From NCBI GenBank assembly GCA_964540815.1, contig CAZIOH010000062.1:1-39252 (forward strand): DNA of 39,252 nucleotides. Direction: 5' to 3'. This document shows positions 10,640 through 21,550 of this stretch, piece after piece (position 1 is the stretch's first letter; every line of letters starts with the position of its first letter). Below the pieces are notes generated by a model that saw nothing but the letters and a program-made list of their open reading frames with translations, made no database searches and was not told the DNA's origin. Made by a program: the position numbers and the translations under genes. Origin of the DNA: CAZIOH01 sp964540815. GTDB taxonomy: Bacteria > Myxococcota_A > Polyangia > Fen-1088.

Positions 10640-11557
10640 ATGGCATCGGCGCACTCCGGATTTCCGAGGGGCCCCAGCGGGGGCATCGGGGTTTTGGGCC
10701 TCTTGCTGGCGGCCTGCAGCGTCTCGACCGGTGACCTGTCGCGCGCCGGAACCTGTGACCCGTTCGAGATCGTCGGCTCCTACCCCATCGATGGGAGCGT
10801 GGGGATCGCCACCGACGTGGTGGGGACCTTCCGCTTCAACGACTTCCCCGATCCGGAGAGCGTCGGTCCAGGCAACATGTCCCTGTGGACCGGGGTCTAC
10901 TATCACACCGGAACGTTCTCGATCAGCCTGGTCGACCGCGCCGTGCGCTTCCGCCCGACGAGCCCGCTGGCCAGCGCGCAGCTCTACACCTTGCAGCTCT
11001 TGCCGACCGTGAAGTCTCTGCGCGGCTGTCAGCTCGGCCCGCCGCCGAAGCCGCCTGGGCCGTGGGCCATGCCCGCCTACCTGGTGTCGTTCCACACCGC
11101 CGTCCCCACCAGCATCGACGGGACGGAGGCCCCCGCGCGGCTCCTGCCGCGCCCGGTGTCCTTCGCGGACGTGACCGCGCTCTTCGCGCGCGACTGCGCC
11201 GGCTCCGGGTGCCACGTGCAAGCGGACGCCGCGACCAGCAGCGCGGCGGCGGGGGGCGCCGGACCGGACCCCGGGTCGGCGGCTGGGCTCGACTGTCCCA
11301 CGATCCCCGCCTCTGGGCTGTCCCTGTGCTCCCGCGACGCGCTCGACCAGCTGCTCGGGAAGGGCGCGGTCGAGGTCCCGCGCCTGATCCGCGTGGCCCC
11401 GCACGACTCGGCCCGCAGCTACCTGCTGCGCAAGCTGCTGGGCGCGCCGCCGGTCATCGGCCATCAGGGGACGCCGGTCTTCGGGCAGCCCGGCATCAGC
11501 CTCGAGGATCTCCACCTGCTCGAGGCCTGGATCGACTCGGGCGCCCCGGCCAGCTGA
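10640..11557 (+). CDS. Lipoprotein with Ig-like domain and CX4CH motif
   Basis: A 305-residue predicted lipoprotein with lipobox LLAAC (C26). Residues about 38-155 resemble a bacterial Ig-like/SbsA domain (SYPIDGSVGIATDVVGTFRF, then YTLQLLPTVKSL). The C-terminal part has the pattern of planctomycete-type c-cytochrome modules: VTALFARDCAGSGCH (C186-x4-C191-H192), then a closing helix LEDLHLLEAWIDSGAP. The spacing is CX4CH instead of CXXCH, so heme attachment is possible but not assured. Extra cysteines (C39, C130 and others) may form disulphides. It converges on valS with only 22 bp between stops. Likely envelope-located; function unknown. Confidence 0.8.
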   Translation: MASAHSGFPRGPSGGIGVLGLLLAACSVSTGDLSRAGTCDPFEIVGSYPIDGSVGIATDVVGTFRFNDFPDPESVGPGNMSLWTGVYYHTGTFSISLVDRAVRFRPTSPLASAQLYTLQLLPTVKSLRGCQLGPPPKPPGPWAMPAYLVSFHTAVPTSIDGTEAPARLLPRPVSFADVTALFARDCAGSGCHVQADAATSSAAAGGAGPDPGSAAGLDCPTIPASGLSLCSRDALDQLLGKGAVEVPRLIRVAPHDSARSYLLRKLLGAPPVIGHQGTPVFGQPGISLEDLHLLEAWIDSGAPAS

Positions 11558-11579
11558 GCACCGAGCACACGCGCCGGCG

Positions 11580-14306
<2,727 letters not shown>

Positions 14307-14367
14307 GGAACGCGCTTCCAGACTCCAGACTCGGAGATGGTGGGGGGAAGAGGTGGGGGAAAGAGGT

Positions 14368-15993
14368 TTAGATGCGGCCGCGCTTGGAAAGTTCTTCGCG
14401 GATGATGGCCTCTGCCAGCTCCGGCACCACCTCCCACACGACCTTTTCGATGATCTCCCGAGAGAGCTTGGCGATGGCCTCGTACTCGGGACCGCGGGCG
14501 GCGATGGCGCCGAGCTTCTGGTCGACCTTCGATCCTAGGACGCTCGACGCACCGGACGAGAGCGCGGCCACCACGCCGGCACCCGCCCCCGAGGGCGACG
14601 GGGACGCGAGCGGAAAGAGCGACCCGGGCGCGGACACGATCGCGGCCGATGGGGCCGCCGGAGCGGCGGCCCCGCGCAGGTGAACGGGACCTTGGACATG
14701 CCCCTGGGCCTGAGCTGCCGCCGAGGCCGGCGGCTGCCCCCCGAGGCCCGATGGCGGGAACCCGGGGGCGGCGAGGCCCCCCGGACGAATCCCGATGGGC
14801 TGATTGGCGGGGCGCGCCGGGGCCTGGGCCGCCACGGCGGGCATCCCCACCAGCGTCCGGGCCGAGGCCGGCGTCACCATCGGGACGGGCGGGGCCCCCC
14901 CCCGACCGACGTGCGTGGCCCCGGGACCGAGCGTGCCCGGGCCCTGGAGGGGCGAGGCGGCAACGCTGGCCGAGGGCTCCGGTGCGTGGGAAGGCGAATG
15001 GGCGGCGGCGGAGCCGGATGCCGCGGGAGAGCCCTGCGCTCCCGCCGGGCGGCCCGGGGTGAAGGCCCGCGCTGCCGCCGCCGAGGCCGACGGCACGATG
15101 CCCGGACGGAGCCCCGGGATGAGCGACGGACGCATCCCACCGCCGGGACTGGCCCCGGCGGGATGGGCCACCGGCGCGTGCCAACCCGCGGGGTGGCTCG
15201 GCATCTGCGGAGCCGTGGGCGGCGCGGGGAACGTGGCCACGTGGACGGGGGCAGGCGCGCCCGCGTGGCCCGTGGGGAGCGCGGCGGCCACCACCGCGGC
15301 GACGGCGGTCGGGGCTTGACGCGGCGCCGGGCTCGGGGACCGCACCACCGGAGGCGGCGTCGCCACCTCCTCGTCCTTCGGATGCCTCTCCAGGTGCCGT
15401 TCACGCGGCTCGTGCCGCTCGTCCTTCTCGGGCAGAGGGGTGTAACCCGCGACCGCCGTGGCCTCGAATCCGTCGTTCGGCCCCGAGGCCTCGATCGCGA
15501 TCTCCCCGTAGTCATCGGCGAGGCCCGGAAGGGCGTCCGGTGGAACCTCGAGCGTCGCCGAAGCGACGTCGACCGCCGACTCGGGGACGCCGTCCGCGAC
15601 CGGCGGGGCAGCCGCCGCGATCGGGCCCTTCGCCAGGGCCTCGCGCACCTGGCCGATCATGGCGGTCGAATCGAAGGGCTTCGTGAGCTCGCCGTCGGCA
15701 GCGCACCCGCGCAGTCCCCCGGGATCGACCGGGTTGTGGATCGAACCGAGCAGGTAGACGGGAACGTGCGCCAGAGACAGGTCCGCCTTCAGGGCGCGAC
15801 AGAAGTCGTAGCCGGAGCGCCCCCCCATCGAGACGTCCGCGATCACCAGATCGGGGCGCGACTGGCGAGCCAGGGCGAGCCCTTCGTCCGGGGAGCGCGC
15901 GGCCAGCAACGTGACGTCTTCGGCGGCGAAGGTCATGGCGAAAGCCTTCTGTATCGTCACGCTGTCGTCGGCGATCAGAATCCGCTTGGACAT
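14368..15993 (-). CDS. Response regulator with long Pro/Ala linker
   Basis: A 541-residue protein. Residues 1-120 are a CheY-like receiver: acidic pocket D9/D10, phospho-acceptor D53 and K105 (LTKPF). A linker of some 370 residues, extremely rich in Pro, Ala and Gly, follows. The protein ends in a compact charged helical motif (about 500-541) containing IIEKVVWEVVPELAEAII, which I recall as a recurring tail of myxobacterial and Geobacter receiver proteins. There is no DNA-binding or enzyme domain, so the tail is probably a protein-interaction output. GAGG 5-6 nt before the ATG supports the start. The partner kinase is unknown; the CheA-like kinase at 4307-6454 is a candidate by proximity only. 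Confidence 0.88.
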   Translation of the reverse strand: MSKRILIADDSVTIQKAFAMTFAAEDVTLLAARSPDEGLALARQSRPDLVIADVSMGGRSGYDFCRALKADLSLAHVPVYLLGSIHNPVDPGGLRGCAADGELTKPFDSTAMIGQVREALAKGPIAAAAPPVADGVPESAVDVASATLEVPPDALPGLADDYGEIAIEASGPNDGFEATAVAGYTPLPEKDERHEPRERHLERHPKDEEVATPPPVVRSPSPAPRQAPTAVAAVVAAALPTGHAGAPAPVHVATFPAPPTAPQMPSHPAGWHAPVAHPAGASPGGGMRPSLIPGLRPGIVPSASAAAARAFTPGRPAGAQGSPAASGSAAAHSPSHAPEPSASVAASPLQGPGTLGPGATHVGRGGAPPVPMVTPASARTLVGMPAVAAQAPARPANQPIGIRPGGLAAPGFPPSGLGGQPPASAAAQAQGHVQGPVHLRGAAAPAAPSAAIVSAPGSLFPLASPSPSGAGAGVVAALSSGASSVLGSKVDQKLGAIAARGPEYEAIAKLSREIIEKVVWEVVPELAEAIIREELSKRGRI

Positions 15994-16004
15994 GATCGCC
16001 TCTG

Positions 16005-16038
16005 GATATCATGTGCGTCGTAACTGGTCAATTTGACC
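16005..16038 (-). promoter_or_regulatory. Palindromic operator and putative promoter upstream of response regulator
   Basis: A perfect 13-nt palindrome, GGTCAATTTGACC (16026-16038), lies in the gap between the divergent response-regulator and outer-membrane-protein genes. On the minus strand its half TTGACC could be a -35 element, with GATATC at 16010-16005 as a -10 after 15 nt. A repressor bound to the palindrome would block that promoter. Confidence 0.4.
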
Positions 16039-16154
16039 GGGTTTTGGGGGTGCGACGGGGCGCCGGTCGGCGGGGAGCGCTCTCGAGGTCGGGCCGAGGC
16101 GGTCGGGGGGCACCTTCGAGGCGGGCACGCGCGCGCATATCATATAGTGCGAAG

Positions 16155-16823
16155 GTGCACCGCGTTCACGGCTTCGTCCGTCGGCTTCGAGCAACTCCGC
16201 GCGGGCGGCGGGTGGGCCCGGCCCGGGCCCGAAGCCGCGCCCGCGCGGCGCCGCAGATGGTGGCGTCGGCGGCAGCGGCGGCGGCGCTGATCTCGGCGCT
16301 GGGGTCGCCAGCGCGACTGGCCCACGCCGACCAGGACGACTGGGAAATCTCGGCGCGCGCCGGGGTGGCCAGCGTCGTGGTCGACGGCCGCGATCCGCTG
16401 GGGTTGGGCCTCGGGCTCGACGTCCAGTACGGCCTCGACGACGCGTGGGCGGCGCGCCTCTCGGCGAGCGGCGGCCGCCACGGGGTGGATGCCGACCCGG
16501 CGCGCGGGCTGCCGGGCGGCACCATCTGGTCGTACTCGGCCTTCGCCGGAATCAACTACACGATGGACGTGTTGCGGCTGTTGCCGACGTTCGAGCTCGG
16601 CCTCGGCTACCTGGGGATCGCCGGGGCGGTGCAGGCGCAACGCCGCTCGCTCGGCGTGCAGGCGGGCATCGGCGCCGACTATCTGTGGTCGCCGCGCTTC
16701 ACGGTCGGCGCCAAGGCCGAGTACGTCTTCGCTCCGTTCGACCTCATCTCGAACGCGCTCAATGGCAGCCAGACCCCGCAGGCGTTCTCCCTCAGCGTCC
16801 GGATCGGCTGGATCCTGAACTGA
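16155..16823 (+). CDS. Small outer-membrane beta-barrel protein
   Basis: An exported protein of about 190 mature residues. A hydrophobic signal core (MVASAAAAAALISALG) ends near HADQDD. The following region alternates short amphipathic strands and turns typical of eight-stranded barrels (LGLGLDVQYGLDD, YSAFAGINYTMDVL, FTVGAKAEYVFAPF) and finishes with SLSVRIGWILN, a barrel-type C-terminal strand. The start is uncertain. The GTG at 16155 gives an Arg-rich n-region before the hydrophobic core, while the ATG at 16257 leaves no positive charge. It is divergent from the response-regulator gene. Family resemblance is to OmpW/OmpA-like small barrels; substrate unknown. Confidence 0.65.
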   Translation: MHRVHGFVRRLRATPRGRRVGPARARSRARAAPQMVASAAAAAALISALGSPARLAHADQDDWEISARAGVASVVVDGRDPLGLGLGLDVQYGLDDAWAARLSASGGRHGVDADPARGLPGGTIWSYSAFAGINYTMDVLRLLPTFELGLGYLGIAGAVQAQRRSLGVQAGIGADYLWSPRFTVGAKAEYVFAPFDLISNALNGSQTPQAFSLSVRIGWILN

Positions 16824-16921
16824 AGCCCCGCGGAAGGTGATGGGTCACCGGCGTCCGATTCGTTCGAGGGATCGACGACCTGGTCGACGGGGGGTTATGC
16901 TTCACGCGGGAGCCTTCTCCG

Positions 16922-18016
16922 GTGCTGCTGGCGCAAACCACACTGTCCATGCTCGCGGCGCTGGTGACACCGGTCTGGGCGCTCGGCCCGTCGGAGATCG
17001 GTGTGCACAGCGAGCTCGCCTGTCCCGCCCCGGAGCTCGTGGCGGCCCGCCTGCGGTCGCTCGTGCCGGATGACGTCGCCTTGGCCCCCGGGACCCGGAT
17101 CGATCTGAGAGCCAGCGGTGCGGACGGACCGTCCAACCCGCAGGTCCCGCCCGTGGGGCATCTCGTGCACGTCGTCATCGCTGGCGTTACCGGAGCGCCT
17201 GACGTCCCGATCGGGACGGTGCGCCTGGACGCTTCTTGCGACGACGCCGTGGACCAGGCCGCGGTGCTCATCGCGGCGTGGCTCGGACGCTACGAGACCC
17301 CTGCTCCGGTCGGCTTCGACGTCGAAGTGGCCACCACCCTGGCATCCCCGCAGGCCGAGCATCCATCAGTAGAGCAGGATCGAGAGGATCCCGATGTGCG
17401 CCGCCATGCCTCGCGGTTCCGGGGAACGCTCGGGCTCGCGGCGGGCCTGGTTCAGGGCCTGGCCGGTCCGGCCACGCCACAGGGTGCCATCGAGGGCGTC
17501 CTGCTGCGAGCGTCGGGCGCTCGCCGGCGGCTGGTGGCGCGCCTTTCCCTGTCCCTGTCCGGCACGCGCAGCCTCCCGCTCGGACCGGGGAGCTCGCAAT
17601 GGCAGCGCCTCGCGGGTGTGCTCGCGGTGGGATGGCGCGAGGGTCTGGGCCCGGCACCGGTCGGGCCAGCCGCGCCGACGGGGGTCGGGTCGCCCGACGG
17701 ATTCGGCGGGCCGTTCTTCATCGAGCTCGCGGCCGGACCGATCGTGGCCGATTCGCGCGTCGCCGGCACGGGTTACGCGAGCGACTTCCGCTCGTCCGGA
17801 ATCGACGCCGGGTTGGCTCCGGCACTCCGGATCGGGTGGACGGGATGGAGCACCAGGCCCCGCGCCACCGTCCCGTTCGAGATCTGGCTCGAGCTCGGAG
17901 GCCACATGTGGGTTCGGGTGCACGAGGTGGCAACCGCCAACCCCCCGATGAGCCGGCGCCTGCCGTGGCTCGATGCGGTCTTGTCCCTCGGAACCGGCTT
18001 CGGGCTCGGCCAGTGA
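16922..18016 (+). CDS. Exported protein of unknown function
   Basis: A 364-residue protein starting at a GTG with GGGAG about 9 nt upstream. A hydrophobic N-terminal segment (TTLSMLAALVTPVWALG) looks like a signal peptide but lacks basic residues. Residues about 25-135 form a domain with a cysteine pair (LACPAPELVAARL and LDASCDDAVDQAAVLIAAWLG). The C-terminal half (about 165-364) has beta-strand-rich, barrel-like stretches (FFIELAAGPIVADSRV, FEIWLELGGHMWVRVHEV). I do not recognise it as a named family. It stands 49 bp before the ECF sigma gene and may belong to its operon as an envelope component. Confidence 0.7.
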   Translation: MLLAQTTLSMLAALVTPVWALGPSEIGVHSELACPAPELVAARLRSLVPDDVALAPGTRIDLRASGADGPSNPQVPPVGHLVHVVIAGVTGAPDVPIGTVRLDASCDDAVDQAAVLIAAWLGRYETPAPVGFDVEVATTLASPQAEHPSVEQDREDPDVRRHASRFRGTLGLAAGLVQGLAGPATPQGAIEGVLLRASGARRRLVARLSLSLSGTRSLPLGPGSSQWQRLAGVLAVGWREGLGPAPVGPAAPTGVGSPDGFGGPFFIELAAGPIVADSRVAGTGYASDFRSSGIDAGLAPALRIGWTGWSTRPRATVPFEIWLELGGHMWVRVHEVATANPPMSRRLPWLDAVLSLGTGFGLGQ

Positions 18017-18026
18017 AACATTTCAC
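18013..18026 (+). promoter_or_regulatory. 14-nt palindrome before ECF sigma gene
   Basis: GTGAAACATTTCAC is a perfect inverted repeat with 6-nt arms. It overlaps the stop codon of the upstream gene and lies 39 nt before the sigma-factor ATG at 18066. It could be a repressor site or a weak RNA hairpin. Confidence 0.3.
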
Positions 18027-18065
18027 CTCGCCGCGACACGAGACGAGTGAGCCGGACTGACGCCA

Positions 18066-18665
18066 ATGGCCACGCTGCTTTTCCTCGAGCCCGTTCCGAA
18101 GCCGGAAGCCAATCCGGCGACGGGCGTCGCGCCGGATGCGACGACGGCCCCATCTTTCGAGGAGATCTTTCGCGGCCACGTGGTGGCGGTGACGCGCTGG
18201 GCGGCCCGACTCGGTGGTCCGGGCGTCGATTGCGATGAAGTCGCGCAGGAGGTCTTCGTCGTGGTTCAGCGGCGACTCCCCGAGTTCCGAGGAGACGGCA
18301 AGCTGTCGACCTGGCTGTTTCGCATCACCGCGAAGGTCGTCGCCAACCACAAGCGCGCCAGCCGCCGTCGCCGGCTGTGGTCCCGCCTCACCCGCGCCGA
18401 CGAAGACCATTTGCCGGGGCACGGCCCGCTCCCCGGCGATGCCCTCGAGCAAGTCGAGGCCAGCCGCCGGTTCTACGAGGTGCTCGATCGGCTGGCGCCG
18501 CGCTATCGCGAAGTCCTCACGCTCTTCGAGCTGGAAGAGCTGAGCACGGACGCCATCGCCCAGCTCCTCGATCGCCCTCCGGCCACCATCCGGGTGTGGC
18601 TGCACCGCGGCCGACAATCGTTCGTCAAGGCATGGACCAGGCGACTCGAGGAGGACGAAGCGTGA
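18066..18665 (+). CDS. ECF-type sigma-70 family factor
   Basis: A 199-residue RNA polymerase sigma factor. Region 2 (about 30-100) shows DCDEVAQEVFVVVQRRLPEF and GKLSTWLFRITAKVVANHKR. Region 4 (about 133-190) shows LAPRYREVLTLFELEELST then TIRVWLHRGRQSF. Regions 1.1 and 3 are absent, as expected for an ECF factor. Its TGA overlaps the GTG of the next gene (GTGA), implying translational coupling to a one-helix membrane protein that may hold it inactive. It probably controls envelope functions given its neighbours, but no promoter motif shared with them was found. Confidence 0.9.
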   Translation: MATLLFLEPVPKPEANPATGVAPDATTAPSFEEIFRGHVVAVTRWAARLGGPGVDCDEVAQEVFVVVQRRLPEFRGDGKLSTWLFRITAKVVANHKRASRRRRLWSRLTRADEDHLPGHGPLPGDALEQVEASRRFYEVLDRLAPRYREVLTLFELEELSTDAIAQLLDRPPATIRVWLHRGRQSFVKAWTRRLEEDEA

Positions 18666-19990
18666 AGTTCCAGGGTGATCTCGGAGAAGCTCGAAAGGCC
18701 GTCGACCCGCCGCGCTGGAGAAGCCTGCCGGCGCCGACCGGGACCCCGGCGAGCGTCGAGCAGATCATCGGCGCCACCATCCGGAGCCTGCCCCGCGTCG
18801 ACCACGTCGACCCCGCTCGGCTCCCCGGTCGCGACCACCCCCACGCCGGTCGCTCCGCGCGCGCGCGACCTCGACCGCGACGATGGATCGCGCCCGCGGG
18901 GCCGATCCGGTGGCGGGCGATTCCGGTCGGCGTCCTGTTCCTGCTGGTCGGTGGAGCCGCGGCCGCTCTGACCGGTCGAGCCCTGACTTCCTGGCGGATG
19001 GCGCACGACGAGCAAGCTCGACGCGAGGCTTGGCGCTCGCCTTCCGGAGGGACGGTGGCGATCCGGCCCCGACGGTACCCGACGTCCGCGGCGGAGCTCC
19101 CGAGCGGCCCCGAGGCGAAGGCGCTCCCATCGGCCGTTCCTCCAGCGACGGCCCCCCCATCTCCGCTCGGTCCGGCGCGCGCCCCGTCCAGAGGCCGCGC
19201 CGCCGCAAGAGTCGGTCACGAGCTTGGATACCTCGGACATGAGGGTACGGCGAGCCGGCGTGCCGCGCCTCCGCCAGGCTTGGCAGCGAAGCCTGGCCCG
19301 GCGGCGACGGCGACGGCGGCGGCGGCTGCTGCTGCTGCGCCGACGGAGACGGAGACACGAGACATGGCCACGGCCGCACAACCCGATTTCGTGCCGCCTC
19401 GAGCATCTCCCGCGGAGGCTCGCGGCCGCGATGCCTCGCACGGCGACGCCATCGCACCGGCTTCTTCTTCCTCGGCGGAGGGAGCGGCCGGGATCGAGGC
19501 CCGCCTGCTGGCGGAGAGTCTGCACACCCTGCGAAAGGAGCACGCTCCCGAGCGCGCGCTCGCGCTCGTGGCGGAGCACGATCGGCGCTTCCCCGACGGA
19601 CCCCTCCGACGTCAGGCCGACATGGTGCGTGCCGAGGCGCTCTTGCGGCTGGGGGGACAATCGGAGGCGCTCTCGGTGCTGGATTCGCTGCCTCTCGAAT
19701 CCGGCGCCGCCGATCGAGGGCTGGCGCTGGCACGCGCCGAGCTGCGGGCGGCGCACACCCGCTGCGCCGGGGCGATCTCCGATTTCGACCGCGTGCTCGC
19801 GATCGAGGGCGACGACGCGTTCGCCGAGCGTGCGCTCTTCGGGCGGGCGATGTGTCGTGCCCGCGCGAGCCAGTTCGGCGCCGCCCGGGCGGACCTGCGA
19901 GACTACCTCGCGCGGTTCCCCCGGGGGACCCGGCGCGCCGAGGCCGAGCGGACCTTACGCGGGCTCGAATCCCAGCGCGGGCGGGAGTGA
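18662..19990 (+). CDS. Single-pass membrane TPR protein, candidate anti-sigma
   Basis: A 442-residue protein whose GTG overlaps the stop of the ECF sigma gene. The open frame runs much further upstream, but only as a shadow of the sigma gene. An N-terminal cytoplasmic part (about 1-85) precedes one transmembrane helix (about 86-107, AIPVGVLFLLVGGAAAALTG). A long disordered Pro/Ala/Arg region and an Ala-run follow. The C-terminal domain (about 290-442) contains TPR-like helical pairs (LLAESLHTLRKEHAPERAL, RALFGRAMCRARASQF). Overlap with the sigma gene and the topology suggest an anti-sigma role, with the TPR domain sensing outside the membrane. No zinc-finger anti-sigma motif is visible. Confidence 0.82.
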   Translation: MKFQGDLGEARKAVDPPRWRSLPAPTGTPASVEQIIGATIRSLPRVDHVDPARLPGRDHPHAGRSARARPRPRRWIAPAGPIRWRAIPVGVLFLLVGGAAAALTGRALTSWRMAHDEQARREAWRSPSGGTVAIRPRRYPTSAAELPSGPEAKALPSAVPPATAPPSPLGPARAPSRGRAAARVGHELGYLGHEGTASRRAAPPPGLAAKPGPAATATAAAAAAAAPTETETRDMATAAQPDFVPPRASPAEARGRDASHGDAIAPASSSSAEGAAGIEARLLAESLHTLRKEHAPERALALVAEHDRRFPDGPLRRQADMVRAEALLRLGGQSEALSVLDSLPLESGAADRGLALARAELRAAHTRCAGAISDFDRVLAIEGDDAFAERALFGRAMCRARASQFGAARADLRDYLARFPRGTRRAEAERTLRGLESQRGRE

Positions 19991-20245
19991 CGCTCGAAGC
20001 ATTCCACCGCGAAGACACCAGGCGACGAGGAGGACCCATGCAAACCAAGACCAATGCCAAGCTGAAGTGCCGCAGGATCCGGAGCTGCGTACGGGCGCCG
20101 CGGCCGGCGTCCCAGTCCCTGTCCGCGACGCTGTCCCTCTCGACGGCAGCGATGCTGTCCCTGTCGGCCGCGATGGTGCCGCTGGCCGGATGTATCAACC
20201 GATCCCTCGTCGGGGAGATTTTCCAGGGCAGTGGAACTGGCGGTG
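19987..20245 (+). repeat. Duplicated 5' module, copy A
   Basis: This segment and 21305-21550 are diverged copies of one module. Each contains GTGACGCT, a (G)AGGAGGACCC ribosome-site block before ATGCAA, AAGACCAATG just inside the gene, and GGATGTATCAACCGATC at the lipobox. The bodies of the two downstream genes are unrelated, so only the leader and export signal were duplicated. Confidence 0.8.
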
Positions 20246-21282
20246 CCCCTCCGACCAACGACGGCAGCGGCGGCTCCGCGTTCGCCACGGGCGGAGCCAG
20301 CGGCGGGGGAGCCACCACCGGAGCTTGCCTGCGTATCTCCACGCAGGTCGGACAGATCAACGGGTGTGGGCGCACGCCCCATGTGGCGGTCTCGCCCGAC
20401 GGGCAACTCCTCGCGAGCGTGACCGAGACGCAGTTCCCGCAGCTCCACGTCTGGCGTTTGTCGGACGGAGCCCTCGTGACCGAGCCGACGAACCGGCAGG
20501 GGGACTTCGGCCCTCCGGGCGGGCTCGGCGTGGCCTTCTCCCCGGATGGGAAGATCATCGCAGCCGCTGGCTACAGCCCCGGCACCGTCCCCGGGGGCGG
20601 AGCCGGACCGACCGACTTCCTGCCCGCCGCCAGCCTGTGGGACGCGGCGACCGGGGACCTGCTCCGCTCGCTGCCGACCCAGTGCGGATTTTACGCCTCC
20701 GCGGTCGACTTCTCCCACGACGGCAAGCGCCTCGTGACCGCCGGCGCCCAGGGTCAGATCGAGATCTGGAGGGTCGCCGACGGCACGCGGCTGCTCGCCA
20801 TCCCCGCCTCGGGGAGCATCTACACGGCCCACTTCTCGCCTGACGACACCCGCCTGGTGACGGCCAGTTACGTGGTCGCGACCGTGTGGAACACCGAGAC
20901 CGGCGCGAAGATCTTCGACATCCCCGGGCTCGAGGACGAGATGAACGAGACCGCCTTCTCACCGGATGGAAGATGGATCCTGACCACCGCCGCCGACGGC
21001 ATGGTCAACGTCCTCGACGCCAGCGGAGCCCTGGTGCAAACGCTGACGTTCAATGCGACGAACCCGGCCTACTTTGGCAGCGCGGCGTGGATCGGAAACG
21101 ACGCCTTCGTGGTGGACGACTGGGACGGGGCGGTGAAGAAATGGAAGCGAGACGCCTCGGGGATGTTCGCCCTCGCGACCGGATGGTCCGAGGGCATGCA
21201 AACGCTGGGGATCGCCGTCTTGCCCGACCTGACCCGGTTCGTGGTGGGCGGCTCCGACGGATTCGTGTTCCTCGCGCCGTAG
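20038..21282 (+). CDS. WD40-like repeat lipoprotein
   Basis: A 414-residue predicted lipoprotein, ATG at 20038 with GAGGAGGA just upstream. A long signal peptide ends in the lipobox PLAGC (C52), followed by INRSLVGEIF and a Gly/Ser linker. The body (about 100-414) is built of at least five beta-propeller blades with the signature phrases VAVSPDGQLLAS, VAFSPDGKIIAA, VDFSHDGKRLVT, HFSPDDTRLVT and TAFSPDGRWILT. It is probably anchored in the envelope as a binding scaffold. The same signal module precedes the next gene, so both may use the same sorting route. It follows the sigma/TPR pair by 47 bp, likely in one operon. Confidence 0.88.
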   Translation: MQTKTNAKLKCRRIRSCVRAPRPASQSLSATLSLSTAAMLSLSAAMVPLAGCINRSLVGEIFQGSGTGGAPPTNDGSGGSAFATGGASGGGATTGACLRISTQVGQINGCGRTPHVAVSPDGQLLASVTETQFPQLHVWRLSDGALVTEPTNRQGDFGPPGGLGVAFSPDGKIIAAAGYSPGTVPGGGAGPTDFLPAASLWDAATGDLLRSLPTQCGFYASAVDFSHDGKRLVTAGAQGQIEIWRVADGTRLLAIPASGSIYTAHFSPDDTRLVTASYVVATVWNTETGAKIFDIPGLEDEMNETAFSPDGRWILTTAADGMVNVLDASGALVQTLTFNATNPAYFGSAAWIGNDAFVVDDWDGAVKKWKRDASGMFALATGWSEGMQTLGIAVLPDLTRFVVGGSDGFVFLAP

Positions 21283-21304
21283 GTCGGCCCGCAGGTCAGA
21301 TGAA

Positions 21305-21550
21305 GTGACGCTTGAAACATTCCCGGGCGAAGTGACACCAGGCGAGGAGGAGGACCCATGCAATCCAAGACCAATGTCGGGCCAGGGCCGAACCGGACCC
21401 TGGGCGCGGAGCGGGCATCGATGTCGAGATCGATATCGATGTCCGCGACGCTCTGCCTGTCGGCGGCGCTGCTGCCGTCAATCGGATGTATCAACCGATC
21501 GCTCATCGGAGAGATCTTGCATGGGGGTGGAACCGACGCCTCGTCGTCAG
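21305..21550 (+). repeat. Duplicated 5' module, copy B
   Basis: Second copy of the leader/signal-peptide module described for 19987-20245. Conservation is highest around the ribosome site and start codon (GAGGAGGACCCATGCAA) and around the lipobox (GGATGTATCAACCGATC); the middle has diverged and differs in length. Confidence 0.8.

Noticed and set aside
17752..17776. GTAACC-N15-CGAA on the minus strand inside the 16922-18016 gene
   Set aside because: It matches the motif family loosely but points antisense within a coding gene with no gene start downstream; treated as chance.
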